This document shows, piece by piece, positions 16,808 through 25,240 of a DNA stretch of 64,000 nucleotides. Made by a program: the position numbers and the translations under genes. A model generated the notes under the pieces. The model searched no databases and had not been told where the DNA came from. It worked only from the letters and a program-made list of their open reading frames with translations. Source of the DNA: Azospirillum brasilense (GTDB lineage: Bacteria > Pseudomonadota > Alphaproteobacteria > Azospirillales > Azospirillaceae). How positions within the stretch are numbered: position 1 is the stretch's first letter; the number at the start of each line of letters is the position of its first letter. Location of the stretch: the NCBI RefSeq assembly GCF_022023855.1, contig NZ_CP059449.1, positions 372,001 through 436,000 on the forward strand, in the 5' to 3' direction.

Positions 16808-17431
16808 ATGAAGCGTCGTGCAACCTTGCCAACGGTCACCGCCACCGCAGTGGGCATCCTCTGCGGCGTACTCTTGGTGCCGGGCACCGTTCCGCACCCG
16901 GCGTCGGCGCAGGACAGGCCCGTTCTGACGAACGTCATTCCGGAAAGTGCCGCCGTCACGCTCCACGCGAAAATCACGGCCATCGATGCGTCCAAGCGGA
17001 AGGTCACGCTGGCCGGACGGTCGGGCACGCCGGTCACCGTCATGGCCGGGCCGGCGGTGCGATTGGAGATGCTGAAGGTGGGAGACACCGTCGACGCGCA
17101 GTTCTACCGCTCCGTGGCCTTCATGGTGTCCCAACCCGGTGCGCCCGTGCCCGAGGACGAGATCCAGCAGACGGTCGCGCGCTCGGTCGAGGCGCCGGGC
17201 GGCATCGGGGTGCAGGTGACACGGCTCAGCGGGCTGGTCGTCGGCATCGACCTTGGCGCGAACAGCATCGATCTCGTCAATCCCAACGGCGGCGAGGTCT
17301 ACACCGTCAACGTGACGGACCCCGCCCGTCAGGCGAAGCTTCCCTCGCTGAAGGTCGGCGACACGATCACCGCCGTCGTCAGCGAAGCCCTCGCGGTGTC
17401 GATCGAGCCGGCGCGCAAGAGTTGGTTCTGA
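16808..17431 (+). CDS. Secreted protein with two OB-like (DUF5666-type) repeats
   Basis: A 207-aa protein with a signal peptide (residues 1-35, ending ASA). The mature part holds two similar modules, about 45-105 and 135-195, each of the form 'V...I...D.....V.L....G....V.V.......L..LKVGDT'. The repeats LEMLKVGDTVDAQF and LPSLKVGDTITAVV make the duplication visible. Such KVGD repeats occur in periplasmic proteins of unknown role. GGAGGACAGC lies just upstream of the ATG. The following hydrolase gene starts 58 bases later on the same strand. Confidence 0.75.
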   Translation: MKRRATLPTVTATAVGILCGVLLVPGTVPHPASAQDRPVLTNVIPESAAVTLHAKITAIDASKRKVTLAGRSGTPVTVMAGPAVRLEMLKVGDTVDAQFYRSVAFMVSQPGAPVPEDEIQQTVARSVEAPGGIGVQVTRLSGLVVGIDLGANSIDLVNPNGGEVYTVNVTDPARQAKLPSLKVGDTITAVVSEALAVSIEPARKSWF

Positions 17432-17489
17432 ACGGCGATCCTCGCGAACGCAGTCGAAGGGCCGGGAGCCAAGAGCACGGGCGGAGGGC

Positions 17490-19466
17490 ATGGGAGTGCA
17501 CGCAAGCCAGGATGCCCGGCCGGTGGCGACGGGCGGCGCAGAAGCCCGCGGGATGAGGCGCCCGCCCCTTCCGGGGGGCTTGGTCGCCGTGCTCCTGTTG
17601 GCCTGGACGCTTCTTGCCGGGGGCTGCGCGACGGCGGTCAGCGTCGAGCGCGTGGACCACGGCACCGTCCATCAGCAACTCACGCACAACGTCCTGTCGG
17701 CGCACGCGCTCAGCGATCCGAGCCACAATGTGCTGCGCCGGTGGTCCCTGACGGACCGCTTTCTGACGCAGCCGGAGAAGGCCATGGCCGATCTCCGCGC
17801 GCTGGTCACTCAGGGGCATGGCGGCGCCGACGAGATCTTCACCTTGGCCGAGATGTCGTTCCTGCACGCCGAGGAGCGGGGAGGGCCGCCCTATTATCTG
17901 GCGTCCGCCCTCTACGCCTACGCGTTTCTCTTTCCGGGAGGACTGGACCAGCCGCCCAGCCCCTACGATCCCCGTTTCCGGCTGGCCACCGACCTGTACA
18001 ACCGTGGCCTGACCTCCGGGCTGGCGACGGAGGACCGAACCGGCATCGCCATTCGGGAGGCCCACCACCCGCTGCCGTTCGGTGAGTTGGACGTGGCCTT
18101 CGATCCTCGGGAACTGGCGTGGGGCGGGCGCCAGCTGACCGGCTTCTTTCCGGTCGCCGAGCTGCAGGTTCACGGCCTCGACGCCCGTTATCGCCAACCC
18201 GGCATCGGCGCTCCCTTGGCGGCGGGGACCACGCAGGGCACCCTGGCGAAGGGCTTCCAGGTCGCCCCGCGCGTCAAGACGCCCGTGACCGCGCTGCTGC
18301 GCATCCCCGATCCCCGGCGCCAGATCATGGGCGGGCAGGTGCGCGCGCAACTCGAACTCTATCCCGCGTCGGAAACCGAAGCGGTGCTGATCGACCGCCA
18401 ACCGGTGCCGCTGGAGGTCGAGCACACCGCCACGCTGGCCTACATGCTGGACGGCATGCCGGTCTGGGAATTCGAGTTCGGCGGCTTCCTGCGCGGCGGC
18501 CTGCTGGACAAGATGCCGTCCCGCCTCGTCGCGCTGGAACCATACCGGTCCGGCCGCATACCCGTCGTCTTCGTCCACGGGACGGCATCGAGCCCGGTGC
18601 GCTGGGCCGAGATGCTGAACGATCTGAAGAGCGACCCGCGCATCCGCGACCACTTCCAGTTCTGGTTCTTCAGCTACGAGACCGGCAATCCCGTTCCCTA
18701 TTCCGCCCTGTTGCTGCGTGACGCGCTGCAGGAGGCGGTGTCCACCCTGGACCCGTCCGGGCGGGAACCGGCACTGCACGAGATGGTCGTCATCGGACAC
18801 AGCCAGGGGGGGCTGCTGACCAAGATGGCGGCGGTGAACACCGGCGCACAGCTATGGAACGCGGCATTCCGCAAGCCGCCCGACCAGCTTCCGCTCGACC
18901 GGGAAACGCGCGATCTGCTGACACGCGCTCTGTTCGTGAAGCCCGTTCCGTCGGTCAAGCGCCTTGTCTTCATCGCCACGCCGCACGGCGGCAGCTATGT
19001 CGCCGGCAACCGGATCAGCCAATTCGTCGCGAGCCTGGTGCGATTGCCGGGGCGCATCCTGAGAGTGACCTCGGAGATCGGCCAGTTGGACAGCGCCAGC
19101 ACCACGCTTGCCGGGCAAACAGGGTTTGGCAGCGTCCACGCCATGACCCCCGGCAGCCTGCTGGTCCAGACCCTGGCGCACATACCCATCGCCGAGGGGG
19201 TCAAGGCGCACTCGATCATCGCGGTGCGCGGCGACGGACCCGTCGAAACCGGCGACGATGGCGTCGTGGAATACAAAAGCGCCCATATCGCCGGGGTCGA
19301 ATCCGAGTATGTCGTGCGTTCCGGGCACTCGACGCAGTCCGATCCGCGCACCATCGAGGAGGTGCGCCGCATCCTTCTCCTCCATTGGGATGAGTCCTGC
19401 ACGAAACGCAACGCGTGCGGGCCGCCGGGCGCCAGCGCCCCACGCGTCGCGAGCCGGACCCGATGA
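17490..19466 (+). CDS. Alpha/beta-hydrolase lipoprotein
   Basis: A 658-aa protein with a membrane-export segment and lipobox-like LLAGGC (Cys about residue 46). The N-terminal half (to about 350) is a family-specific region without clear motifs. The C-terminal half is an alpha/beta-hydrolase: FVHGTASSP (oxyanion strand, about 362) and the nucleophile elbow VIGHSQGG (Ser about 437), with ATPHGGSY later. It is predicted to be an esterase or lipase anchored in the envelope. Start choice is uncertain (ATG 17490, or GTG 17496, better spaced from GGAGGG). Its stop overlaps the ATG of the next gene by four bases, so the two act together. Confidence 0.8.
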   Translation: MGVHASQDARPVATGGAEARGMRRPPLPGGLVAVLLLAWTLLAGGCATAVSVERVDHGTVHQQLTHNVLSAHALSDPSHNVLRRWSLTDRFLTQPEKAMADLRALVTQGHGGADEIFTLAEMSFLHAEERGGPPYYLASALYAYAFLFPGGLDQPPSPYDPRFRLATDLYNRGLTSGLATEDRTGIAIREAHHPLPFGELDVAFDPRELAWGGRQLTGFFPVAELQVHGLDARYRQPGIGAPLAAGTTQGTLAKGFQVAPRVKTPVTALLRIPDPRRQIMGGQVRAQLELYPASETEAVLIDRQPVPLEVEHTATLAYMLDGMPVWEFEFGGFLRGGLLDKMPSRLVALEPYRSGRIPVVFVHGTASSPVRWAEMLNDLKSDPRIRDHFQFWFFSYETGNPVPYSALLLRDALQEAVSTLDPSGREPALHEMVVIGHSQGGLLTKMAAVNTGAQLWNAAFRKPPDQLPLDRETRDLLTRALFVKPVPSVKRLVFIATPHGGSYVAGNRISQFVASLVRLPGRILRVTSEIGQLDSASTTLAGQTGFGSVHAMTPGSLLVQTLAHIPIAEGVKAHSIIAVRGDGPVETGDDGVVEYKSAHIAGVESEYVVRSGHSTQSDPRTIEEVRRILLLHWDESCTKRNACGPPGASAPRVASRTR

Positions 19467-20917
19467 TGGCGGCTCCCATTATGGCGGGTCTGGCGAGCGC
19501 CGTTTCCGCTCTCATTCTGTCCGGTATCCTGCTGTGCTCCGCGTCTCTGCGGGCGGACGAGGCGCCATGGCTGCCCGTCTCGCAAGTCATGTCCGAGCTG
19601 GCCCGGAATCCGGATTTCGTGGAAGCCCTGTACCGGCGCCTGGGGCGCAATCCGAAGGCGGGCGGCATTCTGGGGCCGGATGAGATCAAGCGGCTGCGCG
19701 AGATGATTCTCGGCAAGGATTTCGAGGGGCTGGACCGGTTTCCCGGGCTGACCGTACAGGGAATGGGCCGGTCCGTGCGACTTGCTGGGGCGATGCTGGA
19801 CCGTCCCAGCGACGATGACCTCCCACCGGAGCCCGCGCCGGCCGAGAAGGCGGTTGAGACGGCGGCCGAGGCGACGATCGACGAGGGGCTGGGCATTCCC
19901 GCCGCGGGCACCCCTCCGGCGCTGGATGCCTATCTGCGCCCTCTGGGTTTTGGGCTCGAAGCCGGCGATCGCGTCGATCCCGCGCTGGCCGAACGCTACG
20001 CCGATGGCCTGCGTCTGGCCGAACTGCTCAACCGCCTTTCCCTGAACGCGCCGGATGGCGGGCGACGCCACCGGGCCGTCCTTGACGGCCAATCGCTGGA
20101 CACGCCCCGCGCCTTGGTGGAAGCGTTGGCGCGGAGCGGCCATGACGTGGAGGTTCGCGATTCACGGTATTTCGCCAATTTCGGCGACCTGATCTATCAG
20201 GGCCGCGACGTCCTGACGCCGTTCTGGATCGACACCCGACTGCCGGTCCCCGGGACGGACCGCAACCTTCTGGTTCCGGTCAGCCATTCCCAGCACGAAC
20301 TCGTCGTCCGCGGCCCGGTGGTCAACGCGGATCTGTCCTTCTATTTCGGAATCGACGGCCAGGCCGTGTTCCGCCCGAGCGTGACTCGCGATCAGGCCTG
20401 GGTCATGGGCAGGGTGGCGCACCACTACCGTGGGGAGGAGGCGATGGAGGTGATCCGCCTCGCCGGCGTCATTGTGCGCGCCTACGACACGATCAAGCGG
20501 CGCCATCCGGAGTTGCCGTTCGGCGGCTACTACGCGCTGGGCGTCTGCAACGACGTGAACGCGATGATCGAGCTGCGCATGCGGGGCGAGACGACCCTAT
20601 TCCCGCTGACGCTCGATCCGCAATTCTTCACGGACGAGGGTGAGATCGGCCGGCTTGCCGAGAGCCTGCCGTTGGACAGCCGGTGGCGGGGGGTGGCGGA
20701 CCCGCGACGCATTCTGGGCTCCCTCCCCGTGGACGACCTCGCCGCGCTCCCCCTCCCCTCGCTGAGGGAGGATTTGGAGAAGGTCCGCACGGCGTGGGAG
20801 AGTGGTCGCCTCTCACGGCCGGGTGTCGGCGACGTCGCCCTTCTTGCCGTAGTGGCCGGACTTCTCGCCGCCGGCCTGTGGTCGGTTCGCCTGTGGCTCG
20901 TTCGGCGGCGGCGCTGA
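19463..20917 (+). CDS. Membrane-anchored periplasmic protein coupled to the hydrolase
   Basis: 484 aa, starting at the ATG that overlaps the previous stop (ATGA, 19463-19466); an upstream in-frame ATG is less likely. A signal peptide (residues 1-31) is followed by a soluble domain and one C-terminal membrane segment (about 457-477) ending in RRRR, so the bulk is periplasmic with a short cytoplasmic tail. Recognisable stretches are DLIYQGRDVLTPFWIDT, VSHSQHELVVRG, LSFYFGIDGQAVFRP and YYALGVCNDVNAMIEL. I do not recognise a family. The coupling to an envelope hydrolase suggests a partner, chaperone or anchor for it. Confidence 0.72.
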   Translation: MMAAPIMAGLASAVSALILSGILLCSASLRADEAPWLPVSQVMSELARNPDFVEALYRRLGRNPKAGGILGPDEIKRLREMILGKDFEGLDRFPGLTVQGMGRSVRLAGAMLDRPSDDDLPPEPAPAEKAVETAAEATIDEGLGIPAAGTPPALDAYLRPLGFGLEAGDRVDPALAERYADGLRLAELLNRLSLNAPDGGRRHRAVLDGQSLDTPRALVEALARSGHDVEVRDSRYFANFGDLIYQGRDVLTPFWIDTRLPVPGTDRNLLVPVSHSQHELVVRGPVVNADLSFYFGIDGQAVFRPSVTRDQAWVMGRVAHHYRGEEAMEVIRLAGVIVRAYDTIKRRHPELPFGGYYALGVCNDVNAMIELRMRGETTLFPLTLDPQFFTDEGEIGRLAESLPLDSRWRGVADPRRILGSLPVDDLAALPLPSLREDLEKVRTAWESGRLSRPGVGDVALLAVVAGLLAAGLWSVRLWLVRRRR

Positions 20918-20950
20918 CCCAAGGCGCTGACCAAAAGTGACCGTTCGGCC

Positions 20951-21781
20951 TCACTCCGTGGGCCACTGCAGCTCCGGAATGACCTTCAAGGGGTAGTTGG
21001 GGTTCTCGTAGCCGTCCGGGTCCTGGCGCTTGGGCAGCTTCACGGTTTCCCTGGGCAGCTCTTCGTAGGGGATGTGGTCGAGCATGTGGCGGATGATGTT
21101 CAGGCGCGCGCGCCTCTTGTCGTCCGACCGCGCGACGAACCACGGCGCCCAGGAGGTGTCGGTCTCCGCGAACATGTCGTCGCGGGCACGCGAATAGTCG
21201 TACCAGTGGCCGTAGGATTTCAAATCCATTGGCGACAGCTTCCAGACCTTCCGCCCATCGTTGATCCGTGCTTCAAGGCGGCGCGTCTGCTCTTTCGGGC
21301 TGACTTCGAGCCAGTATTTCAGCAGAACCACCCCGGACTCGATGATGGCCTTCTCCACGCTCGGGACGGCGTCGAGAAACCGCTTCGCCTGCTCCTCGGT
21401 GCAGAAGCCCATCACCCGCTCGACTCCGGCGCGGTTGTACCAGCTCCGGTCGAAGATGATGACTTCCCCGGCGGCGGGCAGGTGCGGGATGTAGCGCTGA
21501 ATGTACATTTGCGACTTTTCACGTTCGGTCGGCGTGGGCAAGGCGACAACGCGGAACACGCGTGGGCTCACACGCTCGGTGATGGCCTTGATGGTTCCGC
21601 CCTTGCCGGCGGTGTCACGCCCCTCGAAGACGATGCAGACCTTCATACCTTTGTGAACAACCCATTGTTGCAGCTTCACCAGTTCGACATGAAGTTCCGC
21701 AAGCGCGCTTTCATAATCCCGCCGCTTGAGCTTTGGTTGCGCGCACTCCACGCGATGGGCGGTCTTCAGTTTCTTTGCCAT
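20951..21781 (-). CDS. ppk2: Polyphosphate kinase 2 (PPK2 family)
   Basis: A 276-aa one-domain PPK2. It shows Walker A as GRDTAGKGG (residues 54-62), ERVSPR in the lid region, the Walker B/catalytic block FDRSWYNRAGVE (about 110) and the C-terminal KLSPMDL and SWAPWFV motifs. The family uses polyphosphate to phosphorylate nucleoside di- or monophosphates, or the reverse; class cannot be fixed by eye but the single-domain, DRSWYNRAGVE type is usually class I (NDP-using). It probably follows the 83-aa gene in an operon (116-bp gap). Confidence 0.93.
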   Translation of the reverse strand: MAKKLKTAHRVECAQPKLKRRDYESALAELHVELVKLQQWVVHKGMKVCIVFEGRDTAGKGGTIKAITERVSPRVFRVVALPTPTEREKSQMYIQRYIPHLPAAGEVIIFDRSWYNRAGVERVMGFCTEEQAKRFLDAVPSVEKAIIESGVVLLKYWLEVSPKEQTRRLEARINDGRKVWKLSPMDLKSYGHWYDYSRARDDMFAETDTSWAPWFVARSDDKRRARLNIIRHMLDHIPYEELPRETVKLPKRQDPDGYENPNYPLKVIPELQWPTE

Positions 21782-21897
21782 GCTTCATCATCCTCGCGGA
21801 CGGGTGTTGGGTGTGATCCGTGACGGGACTGGCGGTTCATTGGCAAAAACGGCGAACAGAAAACGTCGAACAGACTTGGCGGCAGCCAGGCCGATGG

Positions 21898-22149
21898 TCA
21901 TACACCATCGATCCGGCTCTGGAGTTCGAGCAGAATTTCCTGCTCAAGATCCGCGATAAGAGCGCGGCACGCGGCGGTGCGTTTCGAGCGTCGCCCGCTG
22001 TTCGACGCCTCCCAACCCCGCAAAATCTCGACGGCCTCTCCGTAGTCTTCGCAGAGACTGCGAAAGAACCGGTTGTCAGCGCTGTGTTGTTTGATCATCT
22101 CCTCCAAATCCGGGAACCGCTCCACGACGTGCCGCAGCTTGTCCGACAT
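21898..22149 (-). CDS. Small hypothetical protein upstream of ppk2
   Basis: 83 aa from the ATG at 22149, which is preceded by GGGGAGA at proper spacing; a longer start at 22218 is less likely. The protein is helical and charged, with FPDLEEMIKQHSADNRFF and LCEDYGEAVEILRGWEAS, and has no export signal. No family is recognised. It lies 70 bases downstream of the second 61-bp block, so it is likely under the same control as the DUF3141 operon. Confidence 0.65.
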   Translation of the reverse strand: MSDKLRHVVERFPDLEEMIKQHSADNRFFRSLCEDYGEAVEILRGWEASNSGRRSKRTAACRALIADLEQEILLELQSRIDGV

Positions 22150-22667
22150 GGGCGAGTCTCCCCGGTTCTGGAAGAGCGCCGGGGTGCCTGCCTTGTTCCG
22201 GACTTTGCTCTTGACCAACCTGCACCGGATCGTCCGCCGCCTTGAAGGGTGAAACGGTTGGCTTTGATACCGTAACAGGCAAAAAGAGCGGCTTTGTGCG
22301 CGTCACGAAAAAGGTAAGGACTACCATTCCGAAGGAAGTAATGAAGCCAGGGCGTGGGCGTGAAGCGGCTATACCGTCAGTGAGTGTTCCAGTCTCCATT
22401 TCTTAGGAATAAACTGCGCACTGCCCTTGTCCGGCATGGGTTTCTGCAATGATCGTACCCGCCGCTCATGCGTGGAAACTTGCTGTGCATTCGAACGAAT
22501 TTTCTCGATGTTGTGTCGTGCGTCTCGTGATCATGACGTCTACAGCTTCCAGTGCCCGGCCCCAGCGCTTGGCTAATGTGGACCGTCCCGGCATGGACCG
22601 CATGGTGTAGCAACCCCTTGTCCTAAGGGCACGGCTGCCGGATGGACTTAACGGAAGGAGGGCGCTC
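22150..22667. promoter_or_regulatory. Divergent intergenic region with 61-bp block and one site
   Basis: A 518-bp region between the small gene/ppk2 (leftward) and the candidate membrane regulator (rightward). It includes the 61-bp block (22220-22280) and a degenerate copy of the site core at about 22366 (GCTATACCGTC). No gene with convincing codon use or ribosome-binding site is seen. Immediately before 22668 stands the strong GGAAGGAGGG. Confidence 0.55.
22220..22280 (-). promoter_or_regulatory. 61-bp conserved promoter-like block, copy 2 (upstream of small gene/ppk2)
   Basis: 50 of 61 bases match 12321-12381 without gaps. The embedded site GATACCGTAAC (22266-22276) has the GTTAC half on the opposite side to copy 1, so the two copies differ by swapping which half-site is perfect. 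The block ends 70 bases ahead of the small gene's ATG. Confidence 0.6.
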
Positions 22668-24560
22668 GTGCTTCACGCCTCCGACGAACCGCAGGCCACT
22701 GATTTACCAGCCTCCGCCATCACGGCACCGCTCATCGATGCGGCGTTGGCGCGCGTGCTGGCCAGCCGCAGCCTGCGCGGGTCCGCCCGTGGCCGCCGCT
22801 TTCTGCAATTCATCGTGCAGGAGGCTCTGGCCGGGCGCGCCAACCGCATCAAGGCCTACACCATCGCCATGGACGTGTTCGACCGCGACGCCAGCTTCGA
22901 CCCGCTGCTCGACCCGGTGGTCCGCATCCAGGCCGGCCGCCTTCGGCGCGCCCTGGAGCATTATTATCTGACCGAAGGCGCCACCGACCCCCTGCGCATC
23001 GCCATTCCCAAGGGCGGCTACGTCCCCCAGTTCTCCCTGGTGCCGGTCACGGCCGGGGCCGACCTTCCGGACGAAGCCTCCGGTCCGGCATCCGTGCCAA
23101 CCCGTGCGAGGCTGACCCTGCCCCGCGCGTCGCTGATCCTCGGACGCCGCATCGACCGTCCGTTCCGCTGGCTGGCCGCCGCGGCCACAGTCATGAGTCT
23201 GGCCCTCTTGCTTCTGGCCCTGGCCGGTCTGGAACTCTTCGCCGGGTGGCGCGGCGTTGCTCCCGACCCGTCGAGGAGCGCCCTGGAGCGCGCAACGGCG
23301 CCGGCCGCGCCACAACGCGCGGCGCGCGGTCCGGCCCTGCTGGTCCTGCCGTTCACCAACGGCTCCGGCGATCCGACACTCGACCTCGTCGCCGACGGCA
23401 TCACCGAGGACCTCGTCGCGGCGCTTGTCCGCTTCGACGATTTTCTGGTCTTCGGCGCCGACACCAGCTTCCGCTACCCTTCGGCGCCGGCGCTGCGCGA
23501 GGCCGTGCCGACCACCCGTGTCGACTATCTGCTGAAGGGCAGCGTCGCTCAAACCGGTGACTACATCCAAGTGACGGCCACGCTGATCGCGGCCAAGGAC
23601 CATCGCTACCTGTGGTCGGACAGCTTCCGTCGCGCGGTCACGCCGACCAGGCTGCTGGACCTGCGCCATGACATCGCCGTTCAGGTCACCCGCACCCTGG
23701 CGCAATCGGACGGCGTGATCGAGCGCGCGGAGGCGCGGTTGAACGAACAGCACGCGCCGCAGGATCTGTCGTCCTACGCCTGCCTTCTGCGCACCCGCCA
23801 GTATTGGCGCCAGCTCAGCGTCGCCCTCCATGCCGAGGTGCGGGATTGCCTCGAACGGACGACCAGGAGCGACCCCGGCTATCCGGAGGCCTGGGCGGCG
23901 CTCGCCATGATCACCATCGACGAAGCCCGGCTCGGCTTCAACCCCAGTCCGGCCCGGCCCAACCCGATCGATGACGGGCTGCGGTTGGCCGAGCGCGCGG
24001 TGGCGCTGGCTCCGGACAGCGCGTTGTCCCATCAGGCGCTCGGGCTTGCCTGGTGGCTGCGCCGCGAGCCGCAGCGAAGCATCGCCGCGTACGAGCAGGC
24101 GCTCGCGCTCAACCCGAACGACAGCGCGATCCTCGCCGACCTTGGGCGCTGCTACAGCTTGACCGGCGAGTGGGAGCGCGGAATTCCGCTGATCCGCGAG
24201 GCCTTCACGCGCAACCCGGCGCAGCCGAGCTGGTACCGCATCGTGATCGCCACCTATCATTATGTGAATGGTCGCTACGACGATGCGCTCGACGAGATGC
24301 GGCGGGCCAATCTGGGGCGCGAGGTCATTCTCGGTCACGTCGCGCTGGCGATGATACACGGCCAGACCGGAAACCGGGCCGAGGCGACGAAGGCGGTCTC
24401 CGAGATCCTGCGGCTCGACCCGAACTTCCCGATCAAGGCGATTTCCGAATTCGAACGCCGCAACATCCACCCGGACATCATCGCCCGGATCGTCGACGGC
24501 TTGCGCAAGGCCGGACTTGCCATTCCACCGCCGCAGATGGCCGACGGCGAGAGGCTTTGA
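22668..24560 (+). CDS. CadC-like membrane protein: winged-helix-like N terminus, TM, FlgO-like and TPR region
   Basis: A 630-aa protein with a GTG start after GGAAGGAGGG. Residues about 62-122 (IKAYTIAMDVFDRD, then DPVVRIQAGRLRRALEHYY, then LRIAIPKGGYVPQF) follow the pattern of the OmpR/CadC winged helix (...VdvhIrrLRrkLe...I.TvrGvGY.f). One membrane segment lies at about 166-193. The outer part begins LLVLPFTNGSGDPTLDLVADGITEDLV (quoted in pieces: FlgO-like) and ends in TPR repeats (about 400-600). This order is that of ToxR/CadC-type one-component membrane regulators; relatives are often just called TPR or adenylate-cyclase-like proteins, though no cyclase domain is present. The DNA-binding call is inference from pattern. 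Confidence 0.7.
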   Translation: MLHASDEPQATDLPASAITAPLIDAALARVLASRSLRGSARGRRFLQFIVQEALAGRANRIKAYTIAMDVFDRDASFDPLLDPVVRIQAGRLRRALEHYYLTEGATDPLRIAIPKGGYVPQFSLVPVTAGADLPDEASGPASVPTRARLTLPRASLILGRRIDRPFRWLAAAATVMSLALLLLALAGLELFAGWRGVAPDPSRSALERATAPAAPQRAARGPALLVLPFTNGSGDPTLDLVADGITEDLVAALVRFDDFLVFGADTSFRYPSAPALREAVPTTRVDYLLKGSVAQTGDYIQVTATLIAAKDHRYLWSDSFRRAVTPTRLLDLRHDIAVQVTRTLAQSDGVIERAEARLNEQHAPQDLSSYACLLRTRQYWRQLSVALHAEVRDCLERTTRSDPGYPEAWAALAMITIDEARLGFNPSPARPNPIDDGLRLAERAVALAPDSALSHQALGLAWWLRREPQRSIAAYEQALALNPNDSAILADLGRCYSLTGEWERGIPLIREAFTRNPAQPSWYRIVIATYHYVNGRYDDALDEMRRANLGREVILGHVALAMIHGQTGNRAEATKAVSEILRLDPNFPIKAISEFERRNIHPDIIARIVDGLRKAGLAIPPPQMADGERL

Positions 24561-24580
24561 GTGCCGTAATGCGACGCGGT

Positions 24581-24591
24581 GTTACCGTAGC
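24581..24591 (+). promoter_or_regulatory. GTTACSGTA-type palindromic site 7
   Basis: GTTACCGTAGC, 20 bases after the stop of the membrane regulator gene and 99 bases before the EF-hand gene. It is identical to site 2 over 13 bases (GTTACCGTAGCAT). Confidence 0.55.
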
Positions 24592-24690
24592 ATTCCTGAA
24601 AGCGACCGTACGCTGCCTCTGAAACGGCGCCGGCTTGCGGTCCCATACCAGGACGAAGCAGAGCATCCCGGTCTGAAGGGGGGGGCGGCC

Positions 24691-25098
24691 ATGGCCGTGA
24701 AGGTTCGAATGGCATTCACATTGATAATGGCGCTGGCGGTCCCCCCGCACATTGCGGCAACCGCGGCGACGGCGTCCATGGAACATGCACGCGACGCCCG
24801 GATCTTCGAACTTCTCGACGACGATGAGGACGGCCGTGTCTCCATGATGGAATTCAAGAACAACCAAATGTTGGTGTTCTATATTCTTGACCGCAACAAG
24901 GATCTCGTTCTGACCACCGACGAAACATTTCTACCCGCCGATGTCTTCACGAGCATCGCCGGAGCCGACGGCAAGATAGACACCCTTGAGTTTCTTGACA
25001 TCGTCGATGCGGCTTTCAAACAGGCGGACACCAATCACGACGAACTGCTGGACCGGCAGGAATTCGCCGCGCTGCTGAGTCGTGTCCGGAGCCAATGA
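24691..25098 (+). CDS. Secreted EF-hand calcium-binding protein
   Basis: A 135-aa protein with a signal peptide (residues 1-27). Up to four EF-hand loops can be seen: DDDEDGRVSMMEF, DRNKDLVLTTDE, AGADGKIDTLEF and DTNHDELLDRQEF; the third is the weakest. Such small periplasmic calmodulin-like proteins are common in alphaproteobacteria and bind Ca2+, but partners are unknown. The ATG at 24691 follows a G-rich stretch (AAGGGGGGGGCGGCC). It follows a GTTACCGTAGC site and may belong to the same regulon. Confidence 0.82.
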   Translation: MAVKVRMAFTLIMALAVPPHIAATAATASMEHARDARIFELLDDDEDGRVSMMEFKNNQMLVFYILDRNKDLVLTTDETFLPADVFTSIAGADGKIDTLEFLDIVDAAFKQADTNHDELLDRQEFAALLSRVRSQ

Positions 25099-25240
25099 GT
25101 GACGAGACTGTCCGTGAGTGGAAACAGCCGGCGGGAATTCCAGGCATTGAGCGCCATGGAGGCCGGTTGCGCCGTCATCAGCCGCGCCGTCGTCAGTTGC
25201 CGAACTGGGATTGCCGGTATCGAGCGGCGCCGGTCACGTC

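Noticed and set aside
20720..20800. REP-like C/T-rich stretch inside the 3' end of the partner gene at 19463
   Set aside because: It keeps the reading frame and shows only general C/T richness without the paired arms seen in repeats A and B.
22262..22278. FNR/CRP-type box (TTGAT near the site at 22266)
   Set aside because: The second half-site ATCAA is missing and the other copies of the motif do not keep TTGAT.
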